Source of the DNA: Allomyces macrogynus ATCC 38327 | Taxonomy: Eukaryota > Blastocladiomycota > Blastocladiomycetes > Blastocladiales > Blastocladiaceae | Reading direction: 5' to 3' | DNA: 26,600 nt | Assembly: GCA_000151295.1 (NCBI GenBank) | Contig: GG745338.1 | Span: 1,076,764 to 1,103,363, forward strand | In this document: in pieces, positions 21,382-26,600 of the stretch | How positions within the stretch are numbered: the first letter of the stretch is position 1 | How the letters are laid out: each line of letters starts with the position of its first letter | Program-made: the position numbers and the translations under genes | The notes under the pieces: generated by a model | The model's database searches: none | What the model was told of the DNA's origin: nothing | What the model saw: only the letters and a program-made list of their open reading frames with translations

Positions 21382-21582
21382 GTCATTTTTGAGCGATCCA
21401 TATTTTGTGGTGAAGTTGAACCAGGCGCGTCACTGTCGTCGGTCGAAACCCCGTTTTGTTTGTTGAATGCGTTCCATGGCCGATCCGAATACAAACACAG
21501 ACGGCAAAACGTATAGATGATATCAACCTGTCCTCCTCTCCCCTCTGCACCCCTTCACGGACGCGCCCGGCGCACGCGCCCC
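21382..21582. terminator. Shared 3' region of convergent genes
   Basis: About 200 bases between the stop codons of 7TM paralogue B (plus) and the myotubularin gene (minus). It is moderately AT-rich and must contain both 3' UTRs and cleavage sites. No specific signal was assigned. Confidence 0.35.
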
Positions 21583-23791
21583 TCACCGCGACCGCGCCAC
21601 CGACCCGCGCGTCGGCTGCACGACCGTGATTGACGCGAGCTCCTGGTGCCCGAGCGGATCAGCCACGGGCGGAGGCGCCGACTCGTCGTCGGGGCCCGAC
21701 AGCCGCCACCGGCTCCACAACTGGCTCACTTTCTCGACGACCGCGCCCGAGGCCATCGAGAGCGTCGATGACGGCGGCGCCGGGTCCATGACCGACATGA
21801 CCATGTCTCCCGTCGGCGTCACGACGCGTGACGAGGTCGTGGCGGCCGCGGCGGTGGCCGGGTCGTCGCCCGCCGCGGGGGACGGCGCCGAAGATGGGCG
21901 CGACGAGGACGTGTTGGAAGTCGGTGGTGCCGGTGCGGTGGGTGCGGCGGTAGATGAGTCAGCGGTGGCAGCGTTGGGTTCGGCAGCGTCGGGCGGGACG
22001 ACTTCGAATTGCATCGTCGCGGCGTCGACGACCAGGTGGTCCGACGGGCAGTTGAGCAGGCCCGTCCAGTACCGCAGCCGGCGCAGCTTGCACGAGAGCG
22101 GTTCCAGCGTCACTGGCGCAATGGGCGCGACGTAATTCGGGTTGTGATACGTTTCATCGGGCGCCGAGTTGACCATCGACCAGAGTGAGTGCGTGCGGTC
22201 CGGGACCTTGTGTACGACGCGGTCCTGCTCGGTATTGAACAGGAACGTGCCATACTGGCACGAGTAGACGTGGAAGTGCAGCATGATCAAGAATGCCTCG
22301 TTGAACTCGAATGCCGTCGGGTACGCGCACGTCAGCTGGTAGACGCAGTCGAGAAACTGGTGGAACACAGGCGAGACTTCGCGCTGCTCGACCGTCTGAA
22401 GAATCTTGTTTTGCATTTTCAGCAGCGCGCCCGTCGCACCCGACGCCGTCACCGTGTAGTCGGTCGACATGTGGCCCGACCGGTCGGCAAATTTGTGGCC
22501 AAACGCGCACCAGTCCTTTTCAATCAGGACCTCGAACCCGCGGATCGTACGGTAGAACGGGTCGAGACAGACTTGCGCAAGGGCACAGAGCTGCGCGGTG
22601 CGATCCCACCCGTCGCTGCAGTGCACGAGAACGTGGTGGCCCGACGTGATCGTGTCGACAACGACTTGTGTGCCGTCGAGCAGCATCTTGATGTGTCGCA
22701 GCCATCCAGACCGCTCGAGCAGGGCAGGGTTGATGGGAATCGCCTCGATCTCGGCCTGTGTGATCACTATTGGTAGGAACGCCTGTCAGATCGAGCCGAA
22801 CAAGATGCGTCGACACAATCGCTGAACGCACCCTCGACCATTTTCGACAAACTGTCGCGCATGACGTGAATATTGTCGATGCCCATAAACTCCTTCCGGC
22901 AGTTGCGGTAATACTCCATGATCTCCGTGCCGGCCCCCTTGGCCGTGTTGGCCATGGCATTCGCCGACGGTCGAGCATCGACAATCAAGTGGCCGTCGCT
23001 CCTCCTGGCCTCGTCGGGTACGTCGACGGGCGTCGCAAAGATCGTGTCGACCAGCTTTTCGTCCTGCAGCGACCGGTTCTGCTTGAGCCCAACGAGCGGC
23101 TGCGAACACCGCGTAATCGTCGCGCCGGTCCGGTATCGGAAAGTGAGTGCCGGCAGGCGCGCTTTCGAGCGATGCTTGGCGGCGTGCCGCAGGACCAGGT
23201 CGGAAATGCGCGCGGGAACACAGAGCACGGCCGGGTAGGTGCCGCACAGCTGGTAGTTGAGGTTCAGGTCGGTCAGGCGCCAGTCTGGATTCGAGGCGGT
23301 CACGCCCTGCCGCGCGAGTTCGGCCCGTGGGTCGTAGACGGCCCACCCGTTGGATGGGAAGGTGGCGGCGAGGTGGTAGTGGAACGCGTAGAAGAGATCG
23401 GGCGAGTCTGGTGGTTGCAGCAGTTGCGGACGCGGGTGGAGGTGAGCAGCACTGCACGGAAAGTGGTTTGAGCAAATCCGAATCCGTCCGTACCCAAGTG
23501 GATCAGCTTGGTGAGCGAGTCGTAGACGTCGTTGGCGTGCGCCTCGTGCTGAATGAGCAGGCGGATGAAGAGGAAGTTGCGGCAGCGGAAGTCGAGCGTG
23601 ACTTGCATCTGCGCGTTGAGCGCGTGGCGCACAATGTCGTGAATGGTCGAGTAGAAGACCCAGACCTCGTCGTCCGACTCGGCGTAGCGAAAGATCATTT
23701 GGTGCGCGGTCAAGTGCAGCGTGCCGAGAAAGGCGCGCCGGCCCTTCATGAGCAGCACGTTCTCGACCTTGGCAATCTTGAGGTGCTCCAT
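21583..23791 (-). CDS. Myotubularin phosphoinositide 3-phosphatase, MTMR6/7/8 type
   Basis: Three exons on the minus strand: 23791-23494, 23407-22832 and 22766-21583, both introns in phase 1 (86 and 65 nt), giving 685 residues. The start is set by similarity of MEHLKIAKVENV to the N-terminus of animal MTMR6. Residues about 1-100 form the PH-GRAM domain (GTLHLTAHQMIFRYAESDDE). Family blocks follow: NPDWRLTDLNLNYQLCGTYP, RCSQPLVG, DARPSANAMANTAKGAG, GIDNIHVMRDSL and SGWLRHIKMLLDG. The catalytic loop CSDGWDRT has nucleophile Cys341 and Arg347 intact, so it should be active, removing the 3-phosphate of PtdIns3P and PtdIns(3,5)P2 on endosomal membranes. RTIRGFEVLIEKDW and FGHKFADRSGH follow. The C-terminal ~150 residues are low-complexity Ala/Ser/Pro/Thr, with no FYVE domain and no clear coiled coil, unlike animal relatives. 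Confidence 0.95.
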
Positions 23792-24230
23792 TGCGGCGGC
23801 GAGCGGCAGGCGGCGCGCGGTCGGGCGCGGCACGGCGGGCACTGTGCGGCAAGTCGGGGCGCGCGGCGAGCCGTACGGAGTGCTCGCGGTCGACGGCGGG
23901 ATTGCCGACGACGATGCAGGTGCGATGGGCGGTGGACGAGGTGGCCGAGCCAGGAAGGAAGACGCGTCGGTCGGCCGTCTCGAACCGTTCCATCGCTGGA
24001 GCGAAAAGGGCAGGGACGCCTCGGAACCCGCCGCAGTGTGCCTTGATTCCAACGTGACCGCGACACGACGCTGTCGAGCGGCCGCTTTCATCGTCGTCGA
24101 TTGGCCGCCTGACCCTGCCGCCAACTTCCCCTTTCTTGCTGCGATCCAACTTGCCGCAAACCGAGCCGAGCCCAACTTTCAAAGAACTGCCCGCTGCTCG
24201 ACCACCCGAGCCGCTTTGCTGCAGCCCACC
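23792..24230. promoter_or_regulatory. Divergent promoter region between myotubularin and KAP3
   Basis: About 440 bases between two divergent start codons, so probably a compact bidirectional promoter. The myotubularin frame stays open upstream on the minus strand but lacks family similarity before its Met. The KAP3 start is preceded by CCCACC, a good start context. Confidence 0.5.
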
Positions 24231-26600
24231 ATGCCCGACTCGGCTCCTTCCACTGGTGCCGCCGGCCAGAAGCGGTATTGCATCAACCACACGTTCCACG
24301 TGGACCAACGCAACAACATGGCCGCTTTTATGGCCGTGGTGACAGTATTTTGACCCCGCTGCCGCACGGTTTGCGGCACGCACCCATCGCTTAGCCGTTT
24401 GATCCCCGGCGCCATTGAGCCGCACCCGACCGAGTGCGCGCTTGTCGTGAACTATTTGATTGTTTCGCCGCCCGACGACCCGATCCCGTCGACGAAAACG
24501 TCATTGCCCTTTCCCTCGTCCTCGTCTTGCACTTTGCTCGCCACAACTCACGATCCTCGTCAACAGCATCTCGCTCAAGTCGCTCGGCCCCTCGGCCAAT
24601 TTGCCCGGTCTTGCGCAAGAAATCATTGCCAAGTGCAAGCTTATCCACCCGGCCAAGCAGCCGCTCGTCGAACAGGTCCTGGCCACGCTGCAGTCTCGCC
24701 ACGCCATGCGCGCCGCGTCGGGTCGAGCACCTTCGTCGCGCCCCGTACCATCGTCGTCTTCGCCGCGACCACCAGCCTCAACGAGCGGACGCGGCAGCGC
24801 ACTCGGTTCTGAAGGATCACTCTGGGGAGTGGTACGTCGTGGTGTCTCGATGGGCGTTGGTGTGCAGTGCTGTTTTGGGCTCACAGCGTGGTGGACAGGA
24901 CGGCAATGCCGGCCCCGAAGACGATGAAGAGTTTGCGTCACTCGAAATGCTCGACCAGTACGTCGACTTGCTCTACGAGGACGCACCCGCCAAACTGCGT
25001 GCCACGGGCTTGATCTTGGCCCTGGCCATGCAGCACGGCAACTTGCCGCTCCTGGCCGAAAAGGGTGCGCGCCGTTCCATTGCGCACATTTTTTCGCAAT
25101 CCAAAACTGACGCGCTTATGTTGACTGTGTAGAGTACCTCTTCTCGGCACTCTCGCGAACGCTGCGCGAGGAAACCATCAAGTCGCTCGAGCTCTCGGCC
25201 AACATCATTGCCATCTTCCACCAGTTTGCCATGTTCCCGCCCTACCACCCGCTTCTCACCGCCAACAAAGTCGGCGACATGTGCATGAAGCTGCTCGACC
25301 AGGAAATCAAGCGTCTCGACGTCCTCACGGCCAATGGCGGCGGCACCGCCGACGCCGCTGCACCGCCCGCCTCAGCGCGCAAATCCGCGAGCAGCGCCAA
25401 ACCGGGCAGTAACCCCAAAGTCGCTGCGGTGCTCGCCAAGCAGGACGCGCTCCTGTATGGTGTCGTCTCGATCTTGCTGCACCAGGCCACGGATCCGGGG
25501 ATTCAGGTCAAAATGGTCAAGCGCGGGATCGTGCCAGCGCTCGCCCGGCTTGCTGACCGGCCGACGCAGAACGTGCACGTCATGCTCATCATGGCCCAGT
25601 TTTTGATCGTGCTCGCTCAGTACCGCGAGAATGTCGAGGCGTTGCGCGCGGTGCCGGAGCGGGTCGCGGCACTGATTCCGCTGATTGGGTCACGGAATGC
25701 GGTACCATACCTGTGTTCGGTCTTGCGTGAATGGAATGTTGGTTGCTCACGTCCATGAATGGGCTAGGAACTGCAAGAGGCGACGCTCAAACTGTTTCTC
25801 AACCTTTCGCATGATGGCGAGTGGCGCAACGAGCTGATTCGCATGGGCGTCGTCTCGGCGCTCGTCGACAAGCTGCACGACGACGTTGTGACGCCCGAGC
25901 TGCTCCTGCTCCTCTACCAAATCAGCTGCGACGAGCGGTCCAAGGCCATGTTCACGTACACGGATGCTCTCCCAACGGTACACGACCTGGTCGCCTATTT
26001 CCATGTCGCACGATCACTCACTTCGGCTGCCTGCGCGCACAGCTGCTCCATTTGGTCCTGACCTATCCGAAAGATCATCTGCCGCCCGAGCTCATGGCAC
26101 TCGCCATCAACCTGACCGTCAACGAGCACAATGCCGAGCTCTGGGCCGACAATGGCGGCTTGGCCGCGCTTTTCAAGCGGCTCATGAAGACGCGCGACTA
26201 CCTTCTGCTCAAGATGGTGCGCAACATGAGCATGCACCCGGCGCTGCACATGCTCTTCTTGGTACCGTGCTCCCACTCTGGCGTCTTCCAGCCCCACCCC
26301 CTCTTACCGATCCGCTCTCTCTTTCTCCAGGACCACCTCGACGACCTCCTGACGCTCTTCACCACCACCTCCGCGGCCGACACGCACGTCGAGCTGCTCG
26401 GCATCCTCGCCAACCTTCGCGTGCCGGACCTCGACTACGCGGCGCTCGCGCACGCCTACCCGACCCTGCTCCCCTCGCTCGCGCGGTACCTCGCCGCGCA
26501 CAACGACGACGACCTGGTTCTGGAAGCCGTGCAATTCGTCTGCGCCGCCGCGTCCGATACGGGGAATCGACGACCCCTTCGTGCAGCACCGGATCCCGGG
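24231..26600 (+). CDS. KAP3: Kinesin-associated protein 3 (kinesin-2 subunit), 3' truncated by window
   Basis: Eight exons seen: 24231-24274, 24395-24499, 24567-24831, 24899-25064, 25133-25701, 25768-25977, 26043-26261 and 26331 to the edge; about 616 codons. KAP3 is the armadillo-repeat adaptor that joins the two kinesin-2 motor chains for intraflagellar transport. Recognised blocks in order: KRRLIPGAIEPHPTECALVV; LKSLGPSANLPGLAQEIIAK with CKLIHPAK; LDQYVDLLYED; ALSRTLREETIKSLELSANI; TLKLFLNLSHDGEWRNELIR; QISCDERSKAMFTYTDALP; ALAINLTVNEHNAELW; LLLKMVRNMSMH; ILANLRVPDLDYAAL. Introns are 65-69 nt except the first (120 nt). Junctions 2 and 3 are less certain because they flank poorly conserved Ser/Pro sequence; a 55-nt alternative for intron 3 is also in frame. 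Near the edge, a G-run at 26561-26564 breaks the frame: with one G fewer the reading continues as family-like GIDDPFVQHRIP. Confidence 0.94.
26561..26564 (+). other. Apparent one-base frame break in KAP3 exon 8
   Basis: Within GATACGGGGAATCG the current frame turns into low-similarity sequence (NRRPLRAAPDPG). Dropping one G restores GIDDPFVQHRIP, which fits the KAP3 repeat at this point. A homopolymer sequencing error is the simplest reading. An intron is unlikely because no GT donor lies at the break. Confidence 0.6.

Noticed and set aside
1..26600. Mobile elements, CRISPR arrays, rRNA and tRNA genes
   Set aside because: No transposase or reverse-transcriptase motifs, terminal repeats, regularly spaced repeats or cloverleaf-forming tRNA landmarks were seen by eye on either strand.

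Overview
The window is GC-rich nuclear DNA of an intron-containing eukaryote, most likely a zoosporic (flagellated), early-diverging fungus of the Blastocladiomycota or chytrid type. Two genes together suggest this. One is a GATA factor carrying both the fungal DUF1752 (GATA-N) motif and an AreA/NIT2-type zinc finger. The other is KAP3, the non-motor subunit of kinesin-2 used in flagellar transport, which non-flagellated fungi generally lack. Most introns are 65-86 nt, with GTGCGT/GTACGT-like donors, a CTGAC/CTAAC/CTCAC branch site about 16-25 nt before the acceptor, and YAG acceptors. The organism assignment is inference; no rRNA or other marker is present.

Layout, left to right. 1-934: GC-rich, possibly the end of a minus-strand gene running off the left edge. 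935-3502 (-): AreA-like GATA factor. 4610-6867 (+): STK32/YANK-family AGC kinase in eight exons with an N-myristoylation motif. 7581-10149 (+): two-exon F-box-like protein with a large unclassified C-terminal region. About 10520-12327 (+): a decayed tandem copy of that gene, with in-frame stops, frameshifts and two large deletions. 12402-15336 (-): a three-exon, 931-residue membrane protein with a glycosylation-rich ectodomain and a long cytosolic tail. 16570-18039 and 19762-21381 (both +): two paralogous seven-transmembrane proteins with identical intron positions and phases, one using a GC-AG intron. 21583-23791 (-): a catalytically intact MTMR6/7/8-type myotubularin phosphatase. 24231-26600 (+, runs off the right edge): KAP3, with an apparent one-base frame break in a G-run near the end.

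There is no operon-like logic; neighbours are divergent or convergent with 0.2-1.7 kb between them. A possible theme is environmental sensing and signalling: nitrogen-type GATA regulator, membrane-anchored kinase, two 7TM proteins beside a receptor-like ectodomain protein, and a phosphoinositide phosphatase. The least described components are the 7TM pair, the ectodomain protein and the F-box family. Exon junctions were deduced by eye from reading frame, splice signals and recalled family alignments; RNA data would settle them.
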